Below are positions 30,760 to 41,600 of a stretch of DNA of 64,000 nt, piece after piece. The position numbers and the translations under genes are program-made. The DNA comes from Daphnia carinata (Eukaryota > Arthropoda > Branchiopoda > Diplostraca > Daphniidae), in contig NC_081334.1 of the NCBI RefSeq assembly GCF_022539665.2, forward strand, positions 8,588,424 through 8,652,423, written 5' to 3'. The stretch's first letter is position 1; each line of letters starts with the position of its first letter. The notes under the pieces are model-generated. The model had not been told where the DNA came from and ran no database searches. It saw only the letters and a list, made by a program, of their open reading frames with translations.

Positions 30760-31160
30760 AATAGATTTATTTTGATTGGTCTGGGATTGCCCGAAAGGGC
30801 CTAAAACCGTCCGACCAATTTTTAGCTATCGTCCAAATTCGTTCGGTACCGCCAGAATTCGCCCGCCTATACCTCTCTAATGCGCTCAAAATCGCCCGAT
30901 ACCGCCCGATATTGTCACCTATCCTGTAACACTGTCCCGTATGGCTCTCACGGTCGATGGCTAACATATAAAAAGCCATCGACAATTCGCAGTAGTTAGT
31001 TGACCCCTGAGAGAACTATCTTGTGTAGACCTTCAGCATCCTTTCGAGCCGCTACCTCATCCTCACAAGCTGAAGCGGAAGTCTCCTTCTTAGTAATATT
31101 ATTATTTCGGTACTTGTCTTAGTTGCACCTTAGTATTGTGTACCCAAGTAATTGATAGGC
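30760..31160 (+). promoter_or_regulatory. Promoter-like LTR remnant
   Basis: A GC-richer block with repeated GCCCGA/CCGCCCGATA words precedes a TATA box (CATATAAAAAG, 30965) and an initiator-like CAGTAGTTAGTTGACC about 25 bp downstream. A leader-like stretch follows, ending near ACCCAAGTAATTG. The order U3-TATA-R suggests a solo LTR, but no second copy exists in the window. Confidence 0.4.
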
Positions 31161-31908
31161 AATTGTAGGCTCTCGCCTTTCGACCTGTTCATTCGGCTAA
31201 CTACTTGTGGTGTTTTAATACACGATTATTCCATCATTATTATTAGATTATTATGTTTGGCTGAGGGAATAGTAAAAACGGCTTTTGGGAACCAACTGGT
31301 TGTATTTACATTAATTGCACTATACAAGTATTCAGCAAAATCCTATATTGTAACATAAACAATTAATGATAATATTATAACATGTATGAGCGACTGTCAG
31401 GCCTCGCGAACCACTTTGTATAATGCTTCTTCAGCCGGTGTGGTTTGTCACTTTTTATATTGTAATTACGTGAAATCTGTGAAAAAAGAGTATTAAAATT
31501 ATGCTACAAGATACCATTAGTTCTCAATTGTAACAACTTACTTTTGCCAGTTATCAATGTTGATTGCTGCTTTAACTCCGGGTAAGAAACGATTGGAAGT
31601 AAACAAAGGGATCGGCGTTGCGAATGAAACCAATTTTAGGACAAAGTTGTGGAATTTTATGTTCCAAGGTCTTGATGTTCGTTTAAGCCCGTACAACCTT
31701 TTCAGCAGTCGGCACACACTGTTTAGATAATGGCTGTCAGCAAATCCCTACGGCCACTCCAGATAAATTTTTTCTTTTTAACTCTATGTAAAAATTCTGT
31801 TTTCACCTCGATCTTTGATTTGTTTGACATGATTTCCATATTATTGGACGCGCCGCTGCTAATACTGCCACAATTGATTCCTAATGGACTACGGGCGAAA
31901 AGATTTCG
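31161..31908. other. No recognised gene
   Basis: AT-rich DNA without convincing ORFs, RNA genes or repeats. Confidence 0.5.
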
Positions 31909-32985
31909 TTACACATATATCAATTTCTTCTTTTTGGAAAAACCTTTAAAAAAACGGCGCATGCAATGGCTCCAGCCATAGCTCGACTCGGAGTGAAGAT
32001 GAACATCCAACATACACCTGACAGATTTGAGAATGGTATAGTACATCCGCTCTGACATTCCGTTTTGCTTAGGGTTCTTGGCAACACGAGGCGTATTGTT
32101 CGAGGCGTATTCCTTTTTTTTTAGCCAAGCTTCGAGTTCGTTGCTCGTGTATTCACCACCATTGTAACGGCGAAGTGTAATGATGTAATAGCCCATTTCA
32201 CAACTCGGTATCCGGTGTATTCATGACGGAACGTGACAAAGCACTCGGAAAGTACAAAGCAACGTCCAGGGAAGGCTTTCTTATTGGGCCACATACATCA
32301 GTTTGTATCAACTCGCCTTTTTTTGTTACACAACCTCGTTCGTTGGTAGGAAAAGGGAGACGATGGTATTTACCAAGCATGCAACATTCACAAAACTGTA
32401 CAGTAAAATTTTGGGTGACCTTAATGTCATCAGCCACGTCGAACTACTCATTTTCCGGATGGTGGAATTGCTTACATGGTCCAGGAGCTCACGCCCCAAT
32501 GGTAACGAAGATCGCTTTTCGGGAAAAAAAAACTTGCGTGAAGGGCTTCTTCTTGAAGACACATAATGTTCATACGGTAGAGATTACTGTTGATTCTTGC
32601 TCCTGTGATGAATCGCTTGGTTATGTGTCACCAGTGTTATTTAAAGTTGCCTCCATCCTACGATCAGTGGCCTCCTCAATGAAGAAAAGTGTCACCCCGT
32701 GATCTGGAACGAAGAGGACGTTGTGAATCATGCCGTAATGCCAGTAAAGATTCACCTGGCCCCGAATTCTAAATATCTCCAATACCTAAAACGGACGAGG
32801 GTGAGTTCTTGTTTCTGCCAATGTCTGTGACAACTAGTGCCTGGAAGAGTGCTTGAAAACGTTTTGAGCAGACTGTTTATCGGTCTTGTGTATTGCACAA
32901 CCTGAGTCTTCATACCAGTATTTTGTAGTAGAAATTGAAACGCTCGAAGAGAAAGCATACGCATAATTATCGTCATAGTTGTTGT
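31909..32985 (-). pseudogene. Copia G: protease to integrase fragment
   Basis: In minus-strand order: the copia protease active site (YWYEDSGCAIHKTDKQ, 32930-32890), the end of the protease (WHYGMIHNVLFVPDHG, about 32720), GAG-pre-integrase (CECCMLGKYHRLPFPTNERG, 32390) and integrase (IQTDVCGPI; LRRYNGGEYTSNELEAWLKK, where the catalytic Asp of RSDNGGEY is Tyr; PRVAKNPKQNGMSERM). It stops abruptly at both sides: RT is missing below 31909, and BEL B begins at 32985. Multiple stops and frame changes. Confidence 0.8.
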
Positions 32986-33095
32986 TAGGAGGATAATACA
33001 TTCTCAACAGCAGACTACACGGTCTGGGCGTCGTACGAGGCTCCTAGTCGTTTTTCTATTTTTGAATTGGGTGGCCCTCGATAGATGGCCATCAC

Positions 33096-33290
33096 TGTAC
33101 ATTTTTCCTTTGTAACTAAACCCCTCCCTAAGCCTATCAGCCGTCTCGGTCGAGAGGGCAAGGGGCAATCAGTCGTGCATTGCACTCCGCACAGATAACC
33201 ACAAGCGAAGAAGTGTGTCACGTGTTTAACTTCAGCCTTCTTCAAATTTTTTCAAGGTAAAGTTAGATCAACGGTTGACTTTTCCCTAAA
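33096..33290 (+). repeat. LTR of BEL B
   Basis: Homologous along its length to 11776-11970 (TGTACATTTT.C start, GAGAGGGCAAGGGGCA in the middle). The end reads TTCCCTAAA instead of TTCCCTTCA. It is followed directly by the PBS TGTTCCTTCGAAC. Confidence 0.8.
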
Positions 33291-33303
33291 TGTTCCTTCG
33301 AAC

Positions 33304-34019
33304 TAAATTATTCCTAATATTAAGTTATATATTTAATATAAGCCATTGTAGTTACAATCACCATTAACCTTGGGATTATCTATCGAAATCTACCAAAACC
33401 GGTGGCAAATTTTGTCGTACAACTGTAAGGAGAGTTGTTTTTCCTCCTCCCTGTTAGCTCTAAGAAACGGGGGAGTACATAACTAGACGGGGAGGACATT
33501 TTTGCGTTTTCTACCTTTTTTTTACAATTTGATTTTCACGTGTAAAAAACTAAGCATGGAAAAAAATATTTTTTGTGATCAACTGTTAAAGACATGGTTG
33601 GCGGTCGTTAAGTTGGTCGTTCAATTTCGTTTCAATATTTTTCTCGTTAAATTTTCTTTCACGATGCTTTTGGAGATACTATCAGTATCCACCAAAAAAA
33701 AAATGTTGTTTCTCGTTTTCCTTTTTTTCCTTTCCCGGCCCTTAACACCTAAGGGTCGGGTCTTGAATAGGGTCAACTTTATTTTTCGCTTTTTCCCGCT
33801 CGTTTTTTCGCGTGGTTGGTGTCCAAATGGCAAAAATTCCATCCCTTCTCTGTTCTTTATTTTTCTTTTTTTTCTCAAAGATTTTTTTACTTTATTTTGT
33901 TGTTTTTTTTCATTTGTTTCTTATGGGGGTTTTCACTTAACAACTCACCCTATTGAAGGATATCAACATTTCCCCACTATCTTTTGGTCGTCTCCTTAGC
34001 GCTTTAGCGCAATACCACT
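33304..34019 (+). other. BEL B leader
   Basis: T-rich leader equivalent to 2741-3506, including GGGGGAGTACATAAC (compare GGGGGAGTTTTTC at 2800) and TTAGCGCTTTAGCGCAATACC just before ORF0. No gene. Confidence 0.55.
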
Positions 34020-34588
34020 ATGGTATCCACCACAAACTCCAAAACTCACGACGCTCAAATCAAAGCGGGCAAAGAGGTGGGCGGAGGGTCTGGAAAGGGC
34101 GTAGACTGCTCCTCACCGGAGGAAGTAATTCCACAACACCCCACGGAAGGTGGCAGATCCAAATATTCAACCGACTTGCAGCAGCCACAGCCTGAACTTT
34201 TGAGAATCTTTTCCCCCCCTCAGTTCATTGCTTCTAATTGCAGTGAAACATATACCCCCTGGCGGCCATTAAAGAAGCCCTAACACCGAAGTATTCCGGC
34301 GATATGATAAACCACCCGGACAGCCATGCCCCAGGAAAAATGGGAGAAGGCGCCGGAGTTACACCAGACAAAAGTGGGTCGTCCAAACCCCAAGCCAACC
34401 AAAATCCGGACAGCCTGGCGCCAGTGAAGAAGGAGGATGGAGCCGGAGTTACACCGGTTCCAAGTAAGTTTACCAGGCCCCAACGCAAACGAATTAAAGT
34501 AGTCAGATCCCGCGGACGAGGTTGGCGAAGCTCTCCATCGTCGGCCATCTTCAGAATTGCGAACGGTTGTTGCTTACCTGCAGTATAG
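34020..34588 (+). pseudogene. BEL B ORF0 copy, start codon preserved but frame-shifted
   Basis: ATG at 34020-34022 opens MVSTTNSKTHDAQIKAGKEV, aligning to codons from 3507 in BEL A. After frame changes the conserved pieces follow: IFNRLAAATA, YPLAAIKEALTPKYSGDM (compare LPLAAIKEALEPKYCGDI in BEL A), a duplicated GAGVTP unit in place of the KSEEPQVGA unit, and RSRGRGW. The alternation of conserved motifs with divergent spacers indicates ORF0 was once under protein-level constraint in this BEL lineage. It is truncated at the Gypsy C border. Confidence 0.65.
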
Positions 34589-34639
34589 GACGTACAACTA
34601 CCTCCTCGCAAAAACGTAAACCTGGGGAAAAGATCATAG

Positions 34640-35490
34640 ATTATGCTCATCATTTCCAAGAAATTTGAAAAACTGAACGAAACAAGTTTCGTTCCAATCG
34701 AATAATGTAAATCAGGATAGAAACTGGAGGCCTCCCAGTATCGCCCGAATAATAACTCTAATTCTTACCGATACCAATCTGCGCCAGTTCCATCCTCTTT
34801 CCCGAGGCCACCTAACAATAATAATAATAACAGATCAGATCAGCAGATAATAACTTGTAGTTTTTGTGGTTTCCGCGAACACACTCAGTCCAATTGTCGT
34901 CAATTTCAGCGTCACAATCTGCAACAAGCCCAGCCTGCAATCTGCAATTCGTGTCGCGAAATTAGACATAAATCTAATAATTGTCTAAAATATAGGAGCT
35001 CACAAAGACCTAGTATTCCAGGCCCCCCTCAACGTCAGGAAAACCAATAGATATCAACTATAGCTTCGGGTCAGTTGATAATGAGACTCATATTAAATCC
35101 CGACAAGTCGCAAAATTAACCTCTATAACGAATGAATCGACACCAAGAATTCCATTGCAAATTTTTCAGATCCCGTTACAGGCATTATTTGACACAGGCG
35201 CGTCTAAAAATATTATTCATGAGAGATTATTTAACAAGTCACCCCCTAGAGGTCAGGTGATCTGCGGTCAACTGGATTGCGATTTATATGATGTAGGGGA
35301 GAAGAAATTGCATACGCTGGGAGGAGTTACTTTACCCGTACGATACGGAGAAACAGTTTTCAAACAAGAATTTATTATTACTAACGGTGTTTCTGAAGAC
35401 TGTATCCTTGCATGGGATCCAATCCAGAAGCACGGATTTTGGCTTGACGGAGAAGCCAGGAGTATTTATTTAGCAAGGGATGAATAGGGA
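34640..35490 (+). pseudogene. Gypsy C Gag zinc knuckles and protease
   Basis: Two Cys/His knuckles are in frame at 34855-34990: CSFCGFREHTQSNC and ICNSCREIRHKSNNC, both CX2CX4HX4C-like. The protease frame (35155-35487) carries LQALFDTGASKNIIHERLF, with the D-T-G-A active site intact, and ends CILAWDPIQKHGF, a variant of the usual ILG.D flap-closing motif. A TAG at 35048 separates gag from protease. Retropepsin cleaves Gag-Pol in the particle. Confidence 0.8.
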
Positions 35491-35499
35491 TCAGCCATC

Positions 35500-37320
35500 T
35501 CTAGGGTACCAGACATAGCAGTTGCTACGGTCAAAAAGACGACGTCAGACGTCAATAGGAATTGCAGCGCAGATGAAAGGTTCATTTCCGTATGTCCCCC
35601 TAATACACCATTTATAATTACCCCAGCAGACGATTTGCCAGCAGGCGTTCATATTGAAGAATTTATTGGAAAGGTATCGGGAGATGGAACTTATAAGATT
35701 GTGGTCGACAATTATTCATTGCATCAAATCAAAATTCCTTGAAACACTGCATTAGGCGTAATTGAAATACTTGATAACGTTATCGGAAGAATTTTCCTTA
35801 GCGAAATTTGAAGATAACCCTAATCCAGAAGCTGAGCCAGTCTTAATTACAGAAGTAGACTCTGAATTTCAAGCACCGCTCTCAAAAATTGTTATGTGAC
35901 TTTCAAGACTTGTTCACGACCAAAGCTTCAGAATTAGGAAACACCAACCTTATTAAACATACGATTGATACACAAGGACGAGGCCCCATTAGACAAGACC
36001 CATACAGAGTAACAAATAACCGAAGAAAATTATTAGATGATAAAGTACAAGAAATGCTTGATGCAGATGTAACTCAATATTCGCATTCTCCATGGGGTTC
36101 ACCCGTGGTTTTAGCAGAAAAGTGTAGAGAAGTAGGATTTTGCGTTGATTATGGGAAATTAAATAGTATTACGAAAAAAGATTCATTTTCTATGCCTACG
36201 ATAGACGAAACATTGAAAATTATATGGGAAGAATTTTATCACAACAGATCTATCTCAGATCTAGCTTCAGGTTATTGGCAGACTCAAATTAATGATTGAG
36301 CTATCGAAAAACAGCGTTTGTGATAGAATACAACCTCTACGAATCTAAACGTATGGCATTTGGCTTGTGTAAGGCACCTACCACATTCCAACGACTAATG
36401 AATTAGGTACCGAAAGACGTTTTAGGAAGTAAAGCATTAGTTTATTCGGATGATGTGATAATCTTTTCAGACACTTTCGAAGGTCATTTGCGTGATATTC
36501 GAGACATTTTTGATTTTTTATGGAATGCCAATGTAAAATAAATTCAAGAAATGCCAGTTCATTAAACGTACATGTAAATTACATAGGACATGTAATATCG
36601 ACCGATGGTATTAAGCCTGATCCAAGCAAAATCGATAAAATAGTCAATTATAAAACATATACCGAAACACTGTTTCGGTAGAAGTCAGATCATTTCTTGG
36701 ATTAGCTGGATATTGCAGAAGATTTATTAAAGATTTTAGATCAATTGCTAAACCGTTACCTCATAAAGACCTTAGCCGAAAACCTTTTAACTAGGACCCG
36801 AGGAACAAATTGGTTTTGAGAAATTGCGCAAGTTTCCAGTAACACCACCAGTTCTTGCTTACCCCAATTTCAATGAAAAATCTTTACTTTTCACCGATGC
36901 ATGTGATTATGGCATTGGAGCAGTCTTATCCCAAATTCAAAATGGCCACGAACATCCCATAGCGTATTCCATTAGACAGTTAACAAAAGTAGAAACAAAA
37001 TATAGCACGACAGAGAAAGAAGCCCTAGCAGTCATTGATGCGATCAATCATTTCAGGCATTACTTGTTGAATAAACCTTTTGAGATCATAAGTGGTCATG
37101 TCCCTTGCAGCGGCTGAAAGATCAGAAAGATAACAATGGAAGATTAGGAAGATGGGCTATACTATTGGCAGCAACAAATTATGAATTAAAATATAGACCG
37201 GGGCGTATTCATCAAAATACAGATTGCTTGTCACGCTTAAAAATCGCTAGTATTCAAATAGGAGGTAATATTAAATTAATTCGCGAAAAACAAATTAAAA
37301 AACAGATTAAGTAAACGAAA
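35500..37320 (+). pseudogene. Gypsy C reverse transcriptase and RNase H
   Basis: RT begins at 35889 (DLFTTKASELGNTNLIKHTI, GPIRQDPYR), with SPWGSPVVLAEK, FCVDYGKLNSITKKDSFSMP and [18 protein letters not shown] at 36297-36299 interrupts it. The catalytic box is YSDDVIIFSD (about 36448). FLGLAGYCRRFIKDFRS follows, then RNase H with LLFTDACDYGIGAVLSQIQN, YSIRQLTKVETKYSTTEKEA and YRPGRIHQNTDCLSRL. Further stops occur near 36404 and 36540. Confidence 0.85.
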
Positions 37321-37329
37321 TTGATTATT

Positions 37330-38320
37330 TTGAAGTTATTGACGGTACGCTTTATCGGCACGTGCTGCCATCTGCCGATAGCAAAAGAAATGAAACTAAC
37401 CATCAGTTAGTCTTGTCTACATCGTTACGCCATTTAGTGCTCAAAGAACTACATGACGCACCGATGGGTGGACATTCATCGTTTTACAAAACATATTTGA
37501 AAGTCAAGAATCATTATTATTGGCGAAATATGAGGAAAGATATCAAAGAATATTGTCAAGCTTGTGAGGTATGCATTGCCAACACTTCGTCAAATTAGAA
37601 AGCATTATTGCACCCTCATAAAATTGCAAAGGCACCTTTTCAAGTTATCGGAATGGACTTTTTAGGTCCCATTACTCCGGTTTCGCCCAATGGGCGCCCA
37701 AATATATTTTAGTTATTACGGACTAGTTTAGCCGATGGGTAGAAGCTGTTGCATTGAAAGACCAAACTGCGCAGACGACAGCAGAATGTGTTTATAAAGC
37801 AATTATAGTTAGATATGTTATGCCTAAAGCTATTCTTTCCGATCGTGGAACCAATTTCACGTTGAACTTATTTCATTATTTTTCCAAGAAATAAAAAATG
37901 ATCAGAGACTTACAACTGCTTATAATCCAGCTAGTAACGGAGAACCAGAAAAGTTTAATCGAACATTGAGAACAATGTTGCGAAAAGAATTAAAAGATGG
38001 TGAACATGCAAATTGGGAGGATATGGGATGATGTTTTATTTGCTTATCGTAGTTTTGTCCATTCTTCTACACTGGACACCCCTTATTACTTATTACATGG
38101 TAGAGATCCTAATATACCCATTAATGAATTCCTTAACGTTTCCCCAAAAACATTTATCTTCGCATCAGATTACGTGGGAAGCCGAACGCTTGCGTTATAG
38201 TTTCCAACGCTTCCGTGAGGAGAGTGAAAAGGCAAGAAAGCGTCAGAGGGAGCAGTATAATAAACGAGCAAATGTAAAACAATATATGGTAGGAGATAAG
38301 AGTGTTAATTCTCTCTAATT
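37330..38320 (+). pseudogene. Gypsy C integrase
   Basis: The zinc-binding domain is well kept: LKELHDAPMGGHSSFYKTYL and YYWRNMRKDIKEYCQACEVC give both His and both Cys. The core follows after a stop at 37597: VIGMDFLGPITPVSPNGRP (first Asp), then a frame change; the second Asp region (AILSDRGTNF-like, about 37830) and the Glu region (about 37940) are readable in other frames. The C-terminal part has QRFREESEKARKRQREQYNK, typical of gypsy integrase tails. Confidence 0.8.
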
Positions 38321-38339
38321 AGATATTAGAGTAGTAAAA

Positions 38340-38944
38340 GAGGGCGATAGTAGGAAATTTACTTCCAAATATAAAGGCATTTATAGAGCTGTAAAAGTAT
38401 ATTCAAGCAATACAGTGGATATTGCCGACAATTCATATATATGTCACTGTACACACGTTAACCGGGTAAAACCCCTGTATGAAACAATGCTGTGGAAAAA
38501 CGAGCGTTGCCCCCCTATCGAGACGCCATCGCATTTTGAGAATCGATTCCGTAAATCGATTTCGACCCAAACGATGAAATTGCGGAAAATATTGAACCAA
38601 ACACGAGTGAATTGGAAAGTGTGGAATTGGAAACCATGAAACCAGAAAACGTGGATGTGGAAACGAGCCATCCAGAAAGAGTGGATGTGGAAAATATGGA
38701 ATTGGAAACAGTGGAATTGGAACCAGAGGAAATGCAAATCGACGCCGATCAAAAGAATAAGCAAGATTTATGCCTCGATAGCAATACTAAAGAAACTCAT
38801 GATTCAGACGATGATAAAGCAATCGATGATGACATGTTTGAAAATCAACATGAGAATACAACAATTATAGAAAACAATGCAATTACCATAAATTTGGAGT
38901 CGGAGGCTCAACAGATGGCGACTGACATCAATCAGAAGAATTGA
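38340..38944 (+). pseudogene. Gypsy C acidic C-terminal tail with VDVE/ELET repeats
   Basis: After a chromo-like terminal segment (YKGIYRAVKVYSSNTVDIAD, HCTHVNRVKPLYE) comes an open frame from about 38612 with tandem GTGGA(T/A)(G/T)TGGAAA units coding VELETMKPENVDVET-type repeats. An Asp/Glu/Asn-rich tail ends at the TGA 38942-38944. This could be the Pol tail or a small 3' ORF. The DNA repeat probably arose by slippage. Confidence 0.5.
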
Positions 38945-38985
38945 CACCCCAAAATGCTACGGGATGCCCAAAAAGAAATCGAAGA

Positions 38986-40293
38986 CTACCAATACGTCTG
39001 CAGTTCTTCCTGGTTTTCCTGAATGGATGATAGCAACTGTCGTAATTGTTTGGTAGTCTGGGTGAGAACTTCTTTGATGATGATCGATAGCTGCTTGTGG
39101 CACGGCCTTGTTACTCTCCGGAAATGGGGTAATCTGTTCTCGAGCGATATCAGTTCCGGTAGCAGTGATTCTAAGCTGGTTATGGATTGTAGCTTTCTCA
39201 GGAACGAGACTAGGTTAAGTATGCTCGTGAGAAGTGCCAGCTGAAAGTCAAACAAAGTTTCCTCCAGACGGGTCGGAAATTCTAATATTTCGAGGATGAG
39301 AAACTCGTATTGTCCTTCCTCCTCGCTGTTGAGTGTCGTCTCTCTGGGAACAAAACCGAAGAGGTCCTTGTTCTTGGTTGGTACGAGTGTCAATTCGGCT
39401 ATGCTGTACGGTTGTCCCAGCAGGAGCGTCGTAAACTGCCTCGCATACGTCGTAAAGGACGTCGTCAGCTCGGACGCTTGTTGACCTATCTTCCGCGTTG
39501 TCCTCTTGCTTTGCCAACTGACCCTCACTTCCTGAATCGCACTTAAGTATTTCAGGAATATCGTCGGTCCACGTCCGTCAGCAACTGCTGTTTGTCCTGG
39601 GGTTGGCACCTCAGCCCGAAATCGTTCAACAGCCGGATCAGCTGGTTTCAGATTCTCGGATCACGCGATTGGAAATCCAGTTCCCTCTGCTTGAGGCACT
39701 TGAGTGCTATTATCAGGGATGGTATTGGACTAGACGGTGTCGGGAACACTCTGGATGGGTTGCTCTGGATTTCTTGGTATAGGTGATGGAGACTCAAGTT
39801 GAGGTGATCGTCCATTCACTGGGCTCTTCTTCTGGAAAACGCTTCAAAGAGTGCTCGAGAGAAAACTAGCTTTTGATGCGCTTTTCACAGGTGACTTTGC
39901 AGGAGAAAAACGAGAAGCTAGGCAGATGGGGATCTAGCATAAACAGATGGTGGGCGTTGAGTGGTTGTAGCAGTAGCTTTACCACGAGTTCAGATTTTCT
40001 TAGTGGCGGTCTTAGCAAATGGAGCCACTTCATAGGCAGGATTTGATCTTAATTTATTTAACTGGGTATTATCTGTCTGCACTTTAGGTTTCAAAACGTT
40101 TCAAAACCTCTGACGTTTTACAGCCCTGAAACTTATCTGATGTGGACGAAGCACGAGCTGATAATTTCTCAAAATCAATTAACTTGGCAACCGTTTCGTT
40201 GTTAATTTGTACCTCCGGCGTTAGGGACACGAGTGGGGTGCTTACAGGAGTTCGAGGAATCTTATGCCCGCCAGAAATAACATCATCCATCAT
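38986..40293 (-). pseudogene. Family D gag-like frame next to its 5' LTR
   Basis: On the minus strand the first ATG after the LTR and primer site (40293) opens MMDDVISGGHKIPRTPVSTP, soon followed by a stop at 40084. A long 207-codon frame at 38986-39609 (MPTPGQTAVADGRGPTIFLK) is helical and Cys-poor, with leucine-rich helices (FDFQLALLTSILNLVSFLRK). The position directly 3' of an LTR and PBS indicates Gag, but no knuckle or known Gag domain is seen. It is cut by the Gypsy C border at about 38950. Confidence 0.5.
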
Positions 40294-40327
40294 TGTGGTC
40301 GAGTTCGAGAAATCGCTGCCACCATAA
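40294..40327 (-). promoter_or_regulatory. Family D primer-binding site region
   Basis: Minus-strand sequence after the LTR end is TTATGGTGGCAGCGATTTCT. TGGTGGCAGCG, two to three bases after the LTR, is a plausible PBS. The tRNA was not identified. Confidence 0.45.
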
Positions 40328-41056
40328 TGTAATGCATCTTTCCGTGTGGGAAGAATGACTTCACGGAATTAAGACATTAAAAATATCATGAACTCAAAGG
40401 CGTTTTACCCACAATGACGTATGTATTATTTCAATCTAAGACATAAGATTTAAAAAGATGAGACAACAAAGAAGATGAAACATTCGAGAAACAAGTTAAG
40501 GAGACAAAGATAATTGGGTCTTACCGTGATCACACGTATAGAGAACGAGAAGAAAAACGACACGGGGCGAGCGTGATAACTCAGCTTTCACACGGGCGAT
40601 ACACAAACAAGAGTTCAAATCTGTAAGACTAGGCAATTGAATGTCGGAGATAATTCTAAATGTAGACGAGTTTTGACTGAACTGACTTGGTTCATAAAAC
40701 ATCAAGTAAGGCACAATACTACTAATAAAGCGAGCGAAATGCCTTTAGGCGACTACTGGAATCGGCTGAAAGTTCTAGTTTGGCCATCCTCAGATGCTGG
40801 ATTAACCACGCAACTTCGCATATTGCAAAGTGGCGTGATTGGGAGGAGCTTTTAGGTTGCACGCGGGTAACCAATTAAAAGACGCGTTCAATATGACGTG
40901 ATATTAGTGACGTATCGTCGGCATGAATCAGCTTGCAGGTGTTCTTCTAGGTCAGCCGAGCTGCGTACATGATGTTGCAATTTCCATGTCCAGACGTGCA
41001 TGTACTACTGAAACAAAGCAAAAGAAGTTAACAGTATTTTATTCAGCTTCTTTACA
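40328..41056 (-). repeat. Family D 5' LTR (729 bp)
   Basis: In minus orientation it starts TGTAAAGAAGCTGAAT and ends GATGCATTACA. It aligns along its length with 58524-59348: CTTTCCGTGTGGGAAGA.TGACTT, CCCACAATGA, AGGTGTTC.TCTAGGTCA.CCG and other blocks, with substantial divergence and indels. Satellite begins directly at 41057. Confidence 0.8.
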
Positions 41057-41252
41057 ATAGTGTTATAGAATCAGTTTTATGATCTACATTCAAACAGTAT
41101 CAAATATACGTGTATTCAATGTGAATATAGTGTGATACAGCGAGTTTCAATATATACATTCAAATAGCATCAAATATACGGGTATTCAATTTGAATGCAG
41201 TGTGATACAGTGAGTTTCAATATCTACATTCAAACAGCATCAAATATACGTG
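41057..41252 (+). repeat. 70-bp satellite, segment 1
   Basis: Starts in mid-monomer at the LTR border and ends at the pogo insertion. Monomer landmarks are CATTCAAACAGCATCAAATA, CGTGTATTCAATGTGAATAT and a variable block (GTGTGATACAGTGAGTTTCA or GTGTTATAGAATCAGTTTCA). Confidence 0.9.
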
Positions 41253-41600
41253 TACAGTGCCGATCCACTTATCGGACCACCCGCTTATTGGACCAAACCG
41301 GTTATCGGACCGAGGTCAGACTCGCACACTGAGTTGGCGAGTGAGCGCCACTAGTGTGGATTTAATGAAGCCTTTTTTAGAACCGGGGCGCGCGAAGGGT
41401 GGTCTGTATGAAGATGTCCCTTCATTTTCAGGGGGTTTAAATGTCAGCGGAATGCTGTAGTTATCAGCTTGTTAGGATGAGTCCGATGCCAGCTTATTAT
41501 GATGAGTCAGGTACGCCAGCTTGCTAAAATAAGTCAAAAGTTTCCCTTAGTTTCTTCTTAGCTTTTATTCAGGAAAGATCCATTTTAGTGTAGCTGTAAT

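Larger units (their letters stand above)
32983..34610 (+). mobile_element. BEL B: pol tail - LTR - leader - ORF0, junction copy
   Basis: It starts with the last codons of BEL pol (33000-33083, matching 11666-11764, including CAACAGCAGAC.AC.CGGTCTGG and the TTGAATTGGGTGG end). A complete LTR (33096-33290) follows, then a PBS (33291-33303), leader and ORF0 (34020-34588), and it ends where Gypsy C starts. An ordinary insertion would read LTR-leader or pol-LTR, not tail-LTR-head. This order is expected from tandem copies sharing one LTR or from integration of a one-LTR circle. Confidence 0.75.
34620..38945 (+). mobile_element. Gypsy C: degenerate Ty3/gypsy element without visible LTRs
   Basis: Gag knuckles, protease, RT, RNase H, integrase and an acidic C-terminal tail follow in order, each with stops or frameshifts. 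The 5' side abuts BEL B and the 3' side abuts the minus-strand gag of family D, so both LTRs are lost or unrecognised. Confidence 0.85.

Noticed and set aside
32223-32702. 159-codon plus-strand ORF opposite Copia G
   Set aside because: The minus strand carries the recognisable copia motifs; the plus frame has none.
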